Shown here piece by piece: positions 14,101 to 24,670 of a stretch of DNA of 64,000 bases. Numbering within the stretch: position 1 is the first letter of the stretch; every line of letters begins with the position of its first letter. Source of the stretch: Bimastos eiseni (taxonomy: Eukaryota; Annelida; Clitellata; Crassiclitellata; Lumbricidae). Position numbers and translations under genes: made by a program. The notes under the pieces are model-generated. The model searched no databases and had not been told where the DNA came from. It was given only the letters and a program-made list of their open reading frames with translations. The stretch covers positions 7,294,853-7,358,852 of the forward strand of contig OY365809.1 of the NCBI GenBank assembly GCA_959347315.1, written 5' to 3'.

Positions 14101-17100
14101 GTTACAGTCAAAGTTAATAACAACAGTTACAATGCTCTACTCACGAGTGCTGTTTGTAAAATATATGGATTCTCGAACCCAATCATTTGTGTGTTGTTTA
14201 CCTTCAATACAAACATAAAACACTCAATTTAAAACTGATAAAACCCCACAGCCTTCTCACGAATCATATTACGAAAATCAAAACTCTTTTCCTCATAATC
14301 TTAATCAGCATTGTAAACATTGAGCCAAGACATTGAGAAATGGAATCTAATAATGACTGCAACAGATTCTAATGGTCAATGCTACAGTGCAAAGCAACAA
14401 AAAGAGCAGCTGAGAACACAGGCGAAGTCAGTGATTGAATTGTCGGGGGGGGGGGGGTGAGGGAGGGGTGGCTGTTGGAAGGGTCCAACCCCCAGTTCAT
14501 TTTTCAACACTACCAGTCAATTCTAAAAAAATTACCTTGGGGATCAAGCAAACCCCATATCAGCTTTCAGTGGCACATACACCCACAGTTACCCTCAGCA
14601 ATTTAATCTGTATAGAGGTTTCAGGTTCGTAAAAATTTTAGTCAGGATATCTGGATATGTGAAAAAATTTCAACTCCCCCAGTTCAAATCTGACAATTGA
14701 AACCCCGGGTAAAGTTAAGCAATACTGACTCTAATTATAACCTAAATATATCAGACCACCTAATCACCTAGTCATTATTTAGGGTTTATACCCCATGTGA
14801 CTATGTATAATCGCAATTCGCCTAATGATGCTGGCTTATTTAAGAGAACTAAGTATCGGTCCAGATTATCCATACATGGCACTCTTAGATGACATAGATG
14901 ACACTAGATGACATAGATGACACTAGATGACATAGATGACACTCATTCATTCATTTAAAATTTAGATAGTGCCCCTTCAAGAGATCTACACGATCTCTGT
15001 GTTGGCCTATAATCATGATGTTAAATGTTATCATGATTGAAAATATACATAATTTAGAAAAAAAGCACATTGAATGGAACCTACCAACGGTTTCCTGGCA
15101 ACAGCTGACAGATGGAATAGATGTTTATGGCACTAATTCAAACTGGTACGGGTGGTGAAAGATCTCGTCTGATCAATTCATTTGGAAAATTGGCAGATCA
15201 AAGTCAAACACAGTGCAATAGAAAAATATGTGCATTTACATCTACTCATCCAGGATTGGATCTCAAAATAGAAATGCACAATGTACCGCTAAGACAGATG
15301 TTTACCGTTGTAGGACTGCTGTGCAATATTTACCCTGGGATTGTGCACCACCACAGTCAACCTCTGGTTTAATTTAAATAACAATTAAATTATATATAGA
15401 ATAAAAAATATGAGATTATACCATCATGTAATTAAAATTATTTATTATATTACGATCCATCATCAAAAAGCGCATATTCAAAAGCGCATAATAACTAGAG
15501 CAGTCACTCTGCTCAATGAAACAAATAAATATTTTCACTTTGAGAACATTTTACCACCATAAAACATTGATTGCTCACTTGACAATGGACACATTCTGCC
15601 TCATCTGACCCTTGGAAATCAGACTCAGACCTCCCTTAGACTACCTTTGAACAACTCCTATGACTTGATGCAGCACTCATTAATAAGCTGACGTTCTGTG
15701 TGCCTGACTCACGAGTGGCGCTTTAGAAGCTGGGAGATCATGATTACACAACTTCAGCAAAATTCTTACCAAGGTTGTGTGAGGAGATTTCAAGAACAGA
15801 AACATTGAAATAGCCAATGTCACCCCAGATTGGTTGGGCACAAGTGGGCACCAAATCCCTAGTAGATCGCAATGATTGATTATGACAGGCATCACATTCT
15901 TTTCCAATTGTAAATGCCTGAACCTCACACATGTAGATGGCGCTAGCATTCTGTGAAGCTGAAGGCAACGAAAGAGTCGTTCTCAACTGCTCAATTACAA
16001 AACTGAAAAAAAGAAAATAAACACAAACGTTTGGCGATTAATTTTCAAACCATAAGAGTTCTTTTCTTTTCTTCAAGCATCTAAATAAACTGGATTTCAT
16101 TGTCAAGTCATACACCATAAACACACAAAAAAATGTAAACACTTTAACTAATAATATCTTCGTTTAATTCAAACTGACAAACCGCTATTTATGACCACAA
16201 TCAATGTATGAATGGATGATGGCAAGTTATTACAGAAGTCAAACTTGACTGTAGCCAACAATGCAAGGCGTCCATAATGTTATACATCTGACTCAACCAA
16301 TGCAAATGCCAACCGGAGAAGGGTCATTGTCATAAGGCTAGTAACCTTATGGATAGCAGGAATCCAACTCACATCTTCTGCTCGGCACTCCAGTGTGTTA
16401 CCCATTACTCTATGCTTCCCCTACCCAATTCCTACCCCCCTCATCCATCCACTTTTCCAATTCCTTCATCCAGAACTTCAAGTCCAAAGCACAAAAATAA
16501 AGGCAAAGCATTATATGATTCAATAACCTGTCTATCTAACATAGAAAAAAAATAAAAAAACATTTTGCCTCGGACACGGAATTACGCCATCTTATCATCA
16601 GATGATGCAATCTGTGTTTATCTCTAAGTAACAGTCTTACACTGATTTCATTTTAAATTGCTCATTGCTTAATTGATGCCTTGAAGATGAATGATCTAAT
16701 TGAATGACTTCTATGGCGCCATTGTCGAGGCATCAATCAACATTGGAGTTTCACGTGAAATCAAAATCGGTCAGTACATCGGATAATCTAGAAAGCTTCA
16801 AAGACGAAGGTTAATTCAACACAGACATTTTCTACCAGACTGAACAGCGCCACTTACAGAGCACATCTGACGAACGTTGGAGCAATGCGCTGAAGAACTG
16901 CAATTCCACAATGTATTACAGGTTACATCTCAGTTTGAAATGATTTTCAATGGCAACTCCTCACTGCATCAATTGTCTAGTTTGAAAACTGTGAGCATTT
17001 GTCATACATTAATAAAGACTAGTTACCTAAAACATATTAAGGTCAAAAGTCAACTATATGCTACGTGTCACATACCCAGGGCCCACTGTGTCACTGAGTT

Positions 17101-17250
17101 CCATTTCCTCGCGATACCATCGGAACTCAACCATGGTTCGGAATTCGCCATGCAAGTCATTGCAGAAGTCTGGTCGTCTATGAGCCACACAGGTTAAGGA
17201 AAGGTCATTTCCATCCATTGCCATGACTTGCTTGGAGCAGGAGGCTCTCT
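2193..17250 (-). CDS. Ig-domain receptor tyrosine kinase (5' end not found)
   Basis: This is a single-pass receptor tyrosine kinase at the cell surface. I read these exons, 5' to 3' on the minus strand: 17076-17250, 15770-16002, 13470-13702, 12895-13039, 12053-12288, 11306-11525, 10495-10769, 9558-9610, 8777-8874, 7997-8113, 7084-7271, 6431-6553, 5732-5802, 4821-4970, 4211-4313, 2193-2407. All joins are phase-compatible except the last, which needs a small extra exon. Ig1 spans the first two exons (LSLTC, FRWYRE, IYMCEVQ). Ig2 spans the next two (VFECLV, TTWSFL, SIFCKV). An Ig/FN3-like stem follows, then a helix ending in RWRQRKR. The kinase shows GEGKFG, VAVK, CEL in helix C, HLDLAARN, DFG, a YY activation loop, APE, and WSYGIVLWEIFSLG. 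The tail ends DLYY then stop. About 880 residues are visible. The subfamily is unresolved: the juxtamembrane WEIPRNR and the EFAAKGNL hinge resemble FGFR/VEGFR/Tie-type kinases. The donor of exon 11306-11525 is weak. The signal-peptide exon lies upstream and was not identified. Confidence 0.9.
2980..3004 (-). CDS. candidate micro-exon of the RTK
   Basis: The exon ending at 4211 leaves phase 0, but the tail exon starting at 2407 must be entered after one extra base to read its 70-residue open frame (starting AHDCSDSVDV). An intermediate exon of length 3n+1 is therefore expected. This 25-base stretch has an AG before it and a good donor (GTAGGA) after it, and would add EPMDIIRW in frame. Its polypyrimidine tract is poor, so this is only the best candidate I saw. 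Confidence 0.25.
4211..8874 (-). CDS. RTK tyrosine kinase domain, seven exons
   Basis: Exons 8777-8874, 7997-8113, 7084-7271, 6431-6553, 5732-5802, 4821-4970 and 4211-4313 together encode an uninterrupted kinase domain of about 285 residues. In order it has the glycine loop GEGKFG, the ATP lysine VAVK, the helix-C glutamate (LLCELNIL), the hinge EFAAKGN, the catalytic loop HLDLAARN, DFGMT, the activation-loop pair EYYQ, the P+1 loop LLPIKWMAPE, the subdomain IX aspartate split across an intron (SD/V/WSYG) and the C-lobe HRPVF. The kinase insert between hinge and catalytic loop is short (about 35 residues). Catalytic Asp and Asn are present, so an active enzyme is expected, but the HRD arginine is leucine. 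Confidence 0.92.
8928..9000. repeat. ATC/GTC/ACC trinucleotide tract
   Basis: Simple repeat of CATCATCGTCGTC followed by CACCACC in the RTK intron just upstream of the glycine-loop exon. A similar CATCATCAC/CAC tract lies at 8605-8660 on the other side of that exon. Confidence 0.85.
9090..9185. repeat. 12-bp CA/GA minisatellite in RTK intron
   Basis: About seven tandem copies of ACACACACAGAG lie in the intron between the juxtamembrane exon and the first kinase exon. They create spurious open frames on the minus strand rich in CVSL/CVCL. Confidence 0.9.
9826..9935 (+). repeat. dispersed repeat family C, partial copy
   Basis: It begins ATATCTTCGTTTAATTGCAA, followed by ACTGATAAGCCGC, GATGATGACAAGTCATTACAGGAGT and AACTGTTGG elements. 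The same order occurs in a longer copy at 16148-16440 and inverted at 49735-49965. It lies in an RTK intron. No coding capacity was seen. Confidence 0.65.
10495..10769 (-). CDS. RTK exon with transmembrane helix
   Basis: This exon of the receptor kinase encodes a short extracellular stem (with an NES glycosylation sequon), then a very hydrophobic stretch AVIYVVLGLLVLIIVVVLVA, then the basic stop-transfer RWRQRKR and an acidic cytoplasmic juxtamembrane (ELDDLDLSQM). The acceptor TATGCAG and donor GAG|GTTACT give phases 1 in and 0 out. These match the next exon (9558-9610), which continues with NPLY and WEIPRNR. The helix position fixes the topology: exons at higher coordinates are extracellular and those at lower coordinates are cytoplasmic. 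Confidence 0.9.
12335..12475 (+). mobile_element. 3' tail of a CR1/L2-like LINE
   Basis: The forward strand reads a decayed reverse-transcriptase C-terminus (AHNLKTFLFSLGF), then a short 3' UTR with GGCGCTATAGAAGC, ending in repeated AATAC. The K-T-F/H-L-F motif followed within about 60 bases by a 'GGCGCT..AGAAGC' block is shared with tails at 15590, 17335, 46965, 49500 and 63145. It lies in the RTK intron between exons 12053-12288 and 12895-13039. Confidence 0.5.
13292..13431. repeat. 19-bp minisatellite beside an RTK exon
   Basis: About seven imperfect copies of a 19-base unit (CTACCTAGGTCTTATACCA) lie in the intron immediately downstream, on the minus strand, of the exon 13470-13702. They end within about 40 bases of its donor site. 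Confidence 0.85.
14887..14943. repeat. 19-bp tandem repeat, three copies
   Basis: Three exact copies of AGATGACATAGATGACACT lie in an RTK intron, followed by CATTCATTCATT and then a fragment of the 'ATAGTGCCCCTTCAAGAGAT' dispersed motif. Confidence 0.9.
15590..15765 (+). mobile_element. LINE 3' tail, decayed copy
   Basis: It shares with 17335-17500 the run 'CTGGCTCCTGG/AAATCAGACTCAGACCTCC', then 'ACAACTCC..TGAC..GATGCAGCACTC', then an 'ATAAGCTGACGTTCTGTG' block and 'GAGTGGCGCTTTAGAAGCT'. I read it as the C-terminal reverse transcriptase plus 3' UTR of a CR1/L2-like element. Its left end overlaps the RTK intron and its right end touches the donor of exon 15770-16002. Confidence 0.5.
16148..16440 (+). 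repeat. dispersed repeat family C, longest copy
   Basis: Ordered blocks: ATCTTCGTTTAATTCAAACT, ATGGATGATGGCAAGTTATT, CAATGCAAGGCGTCCATAAT and CACTCCAGTGTGTTACCCAT. The same order is found on the reverse strand at 49735-49965, and the first third is found at 9826. It is about 290 bases with no reading frame, which suggests a SINE or other non-autonomous element. Confidence 0.65.
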
Positions 17251-17334
17251 CTGTAACAGGCACAGGTTAGCCATCAATGTAGCAATCAACAATTACATAC
17301 TTATTACACCTCCCCCCCCAAACAGCCATTCTGT

Positions 17335-17500
17335 CCCATATTATAAACCCAACTCAACACCTACTCTGTCACATCTGGCTCCTGGCAACCAGACTCAGAC
17401 CTCCTTTGGACAACCCCTCTGACATGAAGCAGCACTCGTCCATGAGCTAGTTCCCTTGTGCTTGGCTTTTGAGCGGCATTTTTGAAGCTTGGGTTTTAAA
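17335..17500 (+). mobile_element. LINE 3' tail, decayed copy
   Basis: Same block order as 15590-15765: TCTGGCTCCTGGCAACCAGA, TCAGACCTCC, ACAACCCCTCTGAC, GCAGCACTCGTCCATGAGCT, then TTGAGCGGCATTTTTGAAGC. It lies upstream of the first recognised RTK exon. Confidence 0.5.
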
Positions 17501-17705
17501 ATTTCGAACGTCACCAAAACTTATGTGGGCTGCACAACATCCAAGAAATGTAGTTATAAATGGTTCAGTACAAATACTTATATTAATTATTAACTGCCAT
17601 ATTTAGTTAAATTCAACCCATGCAACTGATTTCAATCATAGCATGATATGCTATGTTAAACTCATGTCCAATTCTTGGAATATAAAGTTATCATTCTGCT
17701 CTTTA

Positions 17706-18542
17706 GGGGCCGTCCATAAAGTACGTCACGCTCCAGGCGGGGAGGGGGTGTAAGAAAGTGTGACAGTTTGTGACAGAGGGGAGGGGGGTCAGGCCATGTG
17801 TGACGTCACACATTTCTTTTTTAAAATATTATTTATAATTTATTTTTTATTTTTTTAGTAGAATTTAATAGCTTTAAAAATAATTTTCAAAAATTTTGTG
17901 AAACATTTGAATTTGGACTGTTCCATTTTTTAGTTAGTAAAGGGTTGAAAGAAAATCTAAATTATAATTTCGTTTTTATTAGAGATTAACACATGGATAA
18001 ATATTCATACTGCCTGCTGCAACAACCCTAGAGTCATAAAAGCCTGTTTTGTTTCCTCTTTATTATTTAATCACTGGGTGAGGTCAAGTTTCGCTAATCT
18101 ACTTCTTATCCTGTGTAAAAAGATTGCATAATCGGAAGATTATCTAAAACTTGACCTCACCTGTTGTAAATGAAAAAGCAGCAGATAAATGATGTGTATT
18201 ATATAATTGTCTAGTCTAATTTTTGCAATTTTTGTTTTCAAATTGAAACTAGATTGAGTTACTGCTTCAATGAATAACTGTGACAACTGTTGACAATTGA
18301 CTATTCTACTAAGTCATTTTAATAATGTGATAGTTCTTTTAAGTGGAAATTTTATATTTTAATACAGTTTAATAGTGAAGTGTGTTTTAGATTAAATTTT
18401 AATTAGGTGTTAATTTAAAAAAAATTTTGTTCGAAAGTGTGACGTACTTTAGGGAGGGTCCGAGATTTGTGACAGTTTGTGACAGGGGGCAGGGGGGTTA
18501 AAAATGGTCAAAAATAGCGTGACGTACTTTATGGATGGCCCC
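17706..18542. mobile_element. 837-bp inverted-repeat MITE, TTA target duplication
   Basis: The ends are 27-base terminal inverted repeats starting GGGGCCGTCCATAAAGTACG (left) and, on the reverse strand, GGGGCCATCCATAAAGTACG (right). They match at 26 of 27 positions and are flanked by TTA on both sides. Inside each end is a direct subterminal copy of GTGACAGTTTGTGACAG followed by a G-rich block. There is no transposase frame. The 3-bp TTA duplication suits the PIF/Harbinger superfamily, but the assignment is inferred from ends only. An inner inverted repeat, GGTGAGGTCAAGTTT, sits at about 18077 and 18147. Confidence 0.88.
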
Positions 18543-21500
18543 TTAAATGTACCATTATCTGACAGACGAACATGTCATTGTCAAGTTATCTCCTATCAGG
18601 TTTAAAAATATGTAAAATACAAAAAGGATCACAAAAAAACAGGCGAAAATTCAAGAAATCTTAATGACAAAGAAACTGGTTTCCACTGCTAAGAAGCCTA
18701 CCAACTCAAGTGATTTCGTTATTGGGGTGGTGGAGGGGTTTAACATTCCTCACCCTTCTTATAAGCCACTCAGCTATTTACCCGGAAAGATATTGGGGGT
18801 TAGTTCTTGACAATTATAAAATTATTTTAATAAGTTTAAGTGCCAGGGATCTGTAAAATTCATTTTAAGGCATTTTTGCATAGATCTATTTAGATAAATT
18901 ATAATTTTACTCATGAAGTTATTTTTTGTGTAACATATTATCAACATTAGCTTTTGTCTTGTGTCCAAAGGTCCCAATACTTTCAATACTTTATGCTCTT
19001 ATTTGAGAACTAAAACACTGACAACAACCACATAAAATGCCTCCCTCTGTTTAGCATCAAATTCTGGATCCTTATCTGGATTGAACCATTGATGGGAATT
19101 TCACATCTAAAAATAGCACTTTGCATTCAAAATATGCTTTGGGTTTATGTGAACTTCAAACTCAATTCAAATGAGGTGATGGACTTACATATGAACTGAC
19201 TGTAGTTAAGTGTCAGTAATATAATACTAATATCATATTTTAAAAGGCAATATAATCATAAACTCTGTATAACATTTATAATAGTTTACTCGAGTTGCAG
19301 GTCCGGTTTAGGCACCTAAAAATCGCTGAGCCCCTGGGCATTTGTCTTCTGGCTTTCTCTCTCGGTGGGCCTGCATTTTGTATTGCATACATCAATCTAT
19401 TGCATGATTCAATTACTACAATCAAAACAAATAAAAAATTTAAAATTTGTTACTATATTATTTTATTAGAACATATTTTCATCAATACCCTTTCGGCAGG
19501 AGGATGTCCTCATTTCACTGGACTCTACCAGAAGCAGGACAATTAGAACGAAAGCAACCCATCGAATCACCGACATTCTAATAAATCCTAAGTCAATCAA
19601 TCAATCATTTAGTCATCAATCAGTTATTAACACTCGTGGAAAAGCGAGTGTAAGAGAGAAAGGCAGGCAGGTATGCAGGCAGGCAGGCAGCCAGGCAGGC
19701 AGGCAGATGTACAGCAAGGCAAGCAGTCAGACAAAGAGAGGAGAAAGAAAGAGAGCCAGGAGAGAGAGGGGTAGAGAGGGAAAGTGAGTGTGAGTGAGTG
19801 AATATTGAATGAGAGGTGACTAGCAGTGAAATATTAGAGTAACAGTGAGAAGTGAATAACTAAGCAAGTGAGAGAGTGAGTGAGTCAGCAATTGATTCAT
19901 TAGACCAATCAATGAGATGCAAACATCACAGACCTCATTAATAAAATTCAATTTAACAAAAAACGATTTAACAGAGCAAAAAGCTTATCATAATGCAAAA
20001 ATTATATTACATACAATTCCACAAGACAATTGGCTCAAATGTTCTAATTTAACATCTCACATAGTATAGCCATTCATAGACTGTCAAGTTTTAAAACAAA
20101 ATGGCAGTTTTGGGGTTTTGAACCCTCTCCACCTATTTAAGTTGCAATCAACGAATTTCATTAGAAGAACTTTGCATTAGGAGTTGGCTTATGATTTGAA
20201 GTGACTTTGACACTGTGCTCTCTGGATATGCAAAACATACACCCACCTTAATGATTACACCTGTTTACAACTGAAAAATTGCTGGTTCATTCAATACACC
20301 CCAAAGTGAAGGGAGTGTGAACAAGTTGTGCAACAGAACGATAAGCTAAAGATTATCGCCTATAATAATACGTACATATTATGCATAGTGCGTGTGCATT
20401 ATCGCGACGCTAATGGCTTTGCCAGCGTTGGCCAAAATGAGATCAAATGCAATCATAAGCACCATCGTTTCGAAACGAAATATCTAAATATGAGAAAAAG
20501 AAACAACTTTACTTGTAGAACCCATAGATACGTTTTAAATTATCTCAAAGTTGTCGAAAAGGTAAAGCCAGAAAAATCTATTTAAAAGGTAGTTCTCCTC
20601 TATTCCGCTTTAAAATGTGAGCGCCATGAACTGAAATGCAAAACAAGCTCAAACTCACAATTCTTTCGGTCATAAACTCTCATAATAAAACTGATCAAGC
20701 AATGGACGTCGATCAATCTTTTCTCGGAATCCCACGATGGACATCCAGATTGCCTGACGCAGTACTTGAAGCAGAAGAGATGAGGGGTGCCCCGAGGAAT
20801 GATGGGCAATGCTAAAGTAAAGTAAAGTAAAGTAGGTGGTCTAGCGTTCTATAGTAAGATAAATCCTAACTGTGTTATAAGGATCTATTGAATTACGGTG
20901 TTCCAATCTATAGGATGACCATCGAGTGACGTCCTCGGGCCGTGCATAGACTCCTACGCCACATAGGCCTGGCCTGGCCTACCCACCATCATCACAAACT
21001 ACCACCTTTGCACTATATGCTGTTTCCTCGGTTTGACGTTCCCGGATTTGTATCTGGCGCCAGAACGAAACGAGAGGCTTGGCTATTGCGGACTTGAATT
21101 GGCATAGCGCCGGTGATTAAGCTCGTCTCCCTGATGCGCCGATGGGGAGGGGGTGCCGAGTGGACCGGAGTGGTAGTACAAGTCCCTCTCACCTTTTACA
21201 AAGAGGGGACACGTTACACGTTTAATTGTCCCCATGTTTCTGATCCCTCTCGTTGGTCCCCCCTCCCCCATCTTTCAAACGAGATCGCCGTCTCTGACCT
21301 GATGTGGCCTTGGTGGGCGCTGAGAAGCTTTTGAGGATTTGCATTATATCAGGAATATATGTTTCAGACAATGTGTGCAACCAGAGATTTCGTAAAACGA
21401 CTAGGCAATTTGTGAAACCCTAAACTACACCAACCGTATACACCAACCCAAACCCTAACCCCAACTTTAATCATAACCCTATAGCTAGCTGTGCCTAACC

Positions 21501-21654
21501 CTAACTAGGGCATTTTACAAATTGCCTCATTTCTCACATTGCTTGTGACATATATACATTACATTTTCATTTACATATATGTCCTGTACACAAAATTTAG
21601 CCATAACCCATTGACTTCAGGACGCAATGGGTTAATTTAATTTATGGTTGCACT

Positions 21655-22420
21655 TGGTGTTCTCCAGGGCTCGGTGCTCGGCCCCATCCTATTCATTCCC
21701 TTAATTTACTGCTGATATTCAGCTTTTATTTACTAAACACAGGGCAAATGGCCATCTTTATGCAGATGATGTCCAGGCCATTGTGCATGTATAATTCATC
21801 ATCTAATCAATTGCAACTGTCCATAGTCCGCTTTATTGATTGTCTTGTTTTTGATCTCCACTATGTGTCTATTAATTATACAAAACTTCAGCTGATCTGG
21901 TTTGTGATTAGCAACAGCTTGCTAAATTTGACCTACAAGCTACAACTTGTCAAGCCTACTGAATGAGACATTCCCTGCTTATACGCATAGGCCTATTCTT
22001 CTGCTGTAGACCGTCAAACTTGATTCCTCTTCACGATCATATCCAGCATATAACACATATCCAGCCTGCTAGTTTCAATTGAGGCGACTCAGAGCCATCA
22101 GACGATCAGTTTCTCTCTCCCTTTGTCTTTACCACCATGGTTCATGCGTTTGTTTGTTCCCCCATAGACTACTGCAACTCACTGCCACTCACCTCCGAAA
22201 ACAGCGTCTCTCTCCCTTTCAATCGGACTTAAAATGCTTCAGCTATAGTCGTGTAGCTCGACTCCCTCGCTTTGCGCATATCTTTTCATGTATATATATA
22301 TATATATATATCTCGTTTTTTCGCTCTGTTGATCGTCTTCAATCAGAGTCTTGATCCGTGTGCGTGCCTAAGACTAAGATTGATTTGGCTCAACACCAGG
22401 CTTTTGCTGTTGTGGGTCTA
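21655..22420 (+). mobile_element. decayed CR1/L2-like LINE reverse transcriptase
   Basis: Broken frames on the forward strand preserve reverse-transcriptase landmarks in the right order. First comes LGVLQGSVLGPILFIPL (21656-21706, the VPQGS..GP block). Then comes HLYADDVQA near 21755 (the YADD active-site box). Then TKLQLIWF near 21885, then RRLRAIRRSVS near 22080, then IDYCNSLPL near 22165 and ARLPRFAHI near 22255. Frames shift between blocks and stops occur within them. This is a dead fragment, without endonuclease or 3' tail recognised. Confidence 0.8.
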
Positions 22421-23057
22421 TGCATGTATAGCTGGAATGAACTATCATCATCATTAAGGGTAGACCTAACCTTCGAAGGCGCCTTAAAATGGCTTTAATG
22501 GGTTTATTCAATTTCAATATTTACATAGGAACGGTGGATTTAATCAATGAATAAATGAATCGCTGATATTTCGCTCTATCAATCAGTCAAACAATCGACC
22601 GATCGATCAATCAATGAATCAATCAGGCAAACAATCAACTCAGCTTTCAGTTAATCAGTCAATCAATCGAATGTGGTCATCGAATCAATTATCCATTTCA
22701 ATCAATATCTCAAGATTTGTTGTGCCCACAAATGCGAAGTGACGGGAGGGCGTCTGTGGTGGACATTATGTCCTACAGCAGCTGCTGGTACAGTAAAGTA
22801 GCACAAGCAGCACGAATGTGCAGGTTTTGTGCCAGCCAGTAGATACCCAAAGGCAAAGACCAGACAACTCAATCACTCATGCATTGAATTTCATGTTCGG
22901 ATGCTCATGGATTATTCGCGCGAAAGGCTCGTATTACGGTATTAATGATAAAGAAGTAACGCGTACTTCGGGATCATCCTACCATATTTGCTGAGTATAA
23001 GAGTTCAAGCCAAAAATACAACTCTGAAGCTCTGAACAATGACGATATTGAAAAACT

Positions 23058-23107
23058 TGGAATTCCACAATTCCAGGTTTCGCTTTCACACACCGGGACC
23101 TATATAA
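23058..23107 (+). promoter_or_regulatory. candidate Mx promoter: kB-like, ISRE-like, TATA
   Basis: In order on the Mx sense strand are a palindromic TGGAATTCCA (kB-like, 23058-23067), TTTCGCTTTC (23078-23087, an exact match to the TTTCNNTTTC core bound by interferon regulatory factors) and TATATAA (23101-23107). TATA would set a start near 23130. A donor-like GGGAT|GTGAGC lies at 23205, and a possible 41-base non-coding exon (23886-23926: acceptor TTTTTTGTTTAG, donor GTAAGA) precedes the coding exon. No transcript evidence is available. The assignment rests on motif order and position about 1.9 kb before the Mx start codon. Confidence 0.45.
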
Positions 23108-23885
23108 GGAAGGCGAGAAGGTTCGGGTTGGGCCGATTTTTGGCTTGTGCGGTAATTTTCCGAAAAATAGTTCCTTTGAGTCATTTAAAGCCGCAATCCT
23201 GGGATGTGAGCATATTAATTTTATAGTCATATGAAGTTGTTTTCTTTCACTTGATTAAATGAGTAATTTTATTTGTCCTTATTGTTTTCGTCAGAAGCGT
23301 GTTGTAACCTGAACGTAGAGTTTCGATGCTGTGAGTTGGCTTCATGATAACACTGAGACGTAACGTTTCTGTAGCGCATTAACACTTGTACACGTTAAAG
23401 TGATCCGAGCTTAAGTGATCTGAACTTTAACGATCTGAGCTTATTCAGCCGCTGATGTGCTGAACGTCCACTAAATGGTCGGCGATTATTAGCTGGACTT
23501 TTTAAAAAGATTCCTTTGTTTTAGTGCCAAGTAGTCTCGAATAATATGTGTTAAAATTTAATTTTTTTCCAAGTAATGGCCTTTATGAGGTGGTCACAGG
23601 CATTCAAAGATTTTCCAAAGTGGGTCTCATGACAAAAAGTTTGGGAAACACTGCTATGGAACATTCTCTTAATTAACTAGTTAAGATTGATGTAGTTATT
23701 ATTTTGCTACGCCATCCCATTGTAGCTGGATGATAAAATTTGGTGGCCCTAACAGTGGGGTTATAACCCTTCTGGGCCTCCTTTTTGTCAACGTCCTTTG
23801 TGGAATATATCAATGTTTATTTGTCATATGTATGATTCATGGCAATAAAAAGTTTTTGTTTGTTTTGTTTGTTGTTTTTTGTTTA

Positions 23886-23926
23886 GTTCTGATTGTCGAG
23901 TGAAGCACGTCAGCACATTGGATTCG
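23886..23926 (+). other. candidate non-coding 5' UTR exon of Mx
   Basis: A T-rich tract ending TTTTTTGTTTAG is followed by 41 bases and then the strong donor CG|GTAAGAAT. The coding exon has its own good acceptor (TTTCCCTTTGCAG at 24953) 47 bases before the start codon, so at least one upstream non-coding exon is required. This is the best one visible, although the gap at 24471-24670 could hide another. Confidence 0.35.
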
Positions 23927-24250
23927 GTAAGAATTGGTCTCATTTGAGGTTAACTTTGGTTTTGTTACTTTGTTGCTGTTATGCAACAAACACTCTTAAT
24001 TAGAGTGTTAGTGATGAACATTATTCTGTTATGTTAATGAGGCAAAGTAAGATGAATTATCAGCAGAATTGTTGAGGATTTTTAATTAGCCTATGTTCCT
24101 TAAACAAAGTGATTGACTGTTATTTTAGCTGTTATGGTTCACTATATGTGGCTAGTGTTAGCTAGTGTGCTGAGTTAGGATGGAAGCACTGTTACTGAGT
24201 CAACAGGTTCTTAAAGACAGTGAGCACATGAGAACACAGCAACCAGAAGA

Positions 24251-24380
24251 GAGCACAATGAGCAGAAGAGAGGGCCCAGTGAGCATTAAAGAGCACAATG
24301 AGCAGAAGAGAGGGCCCAGTGAGCATTAAAGAGCACAATGAGCAGAAGAGAGGGCCCAGTGAGCATTAAAGAGCACAGTG
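24251..24380. repeat. 40-bp tandem repeat beside the gap
   Basis: Three exact copies of a 40-base unit starting GAGCACAATGAGCAGAAGAG and ending GAGCATTAAA, then a decayed fourth. They lie 90 bases before the run of N, which may itself be collapsed repeat. Confidence 0.95.
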
Positions 24381-24470
24381 AGCAATAGAGGGCAAAGTGA
24401 GAAGATGAGACCACAGTACAAAGCCTCTATCAACTTTCCATTAATATGCTCTGAAAGACTCATTTAATTT

Positions 24471-24670
24471 NNNNNNNNNNNNNNNNNNNNNNNNNNNNNN
24501 NNNNNNNNNNNNNNNNNNNNNNNNNNNNNNNNNNNNNNNNNNNNNNNNNNNNNNNNNNNNNNNNNNNNNNNNNNNNNNNNNNNNNNNNNNNNNNNNNNNN
24601 NNNNNNNNNNNNNNNNNNNNNNNNNNNNNNNNNNNNNNNNNNNNNNNNNNNNNNNNNNNNNNNNNNNNNN
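24471..24670. other. assembly gap of 200 N
   Basis: Exactly 200 unresolved bases in the 5' intron region of Mx. The round number suggests a placeholder rather than a measured length. Open frames through it are artefacts. Confidence 0.99.

Larger units (their letters stand above)
17251..23050. other. spacer or RTK 5' intron
   Basis: No exon was recognised on either strand. It holds the MITE at 17706-18542, a (CAGG)n/GA-rich tract at 19660-19880, (AATC)n tracts near 19580 and 22560-22680, TAAAG repeats at 20815-20835, a short CCCTAA-like stretch at 21408-21515, a decayed LINE at 21655-22420 and (TA)n at 22289-22312. The signal-peptide exon of the RTK may lie here or further upstream. Confidence 0.6.
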
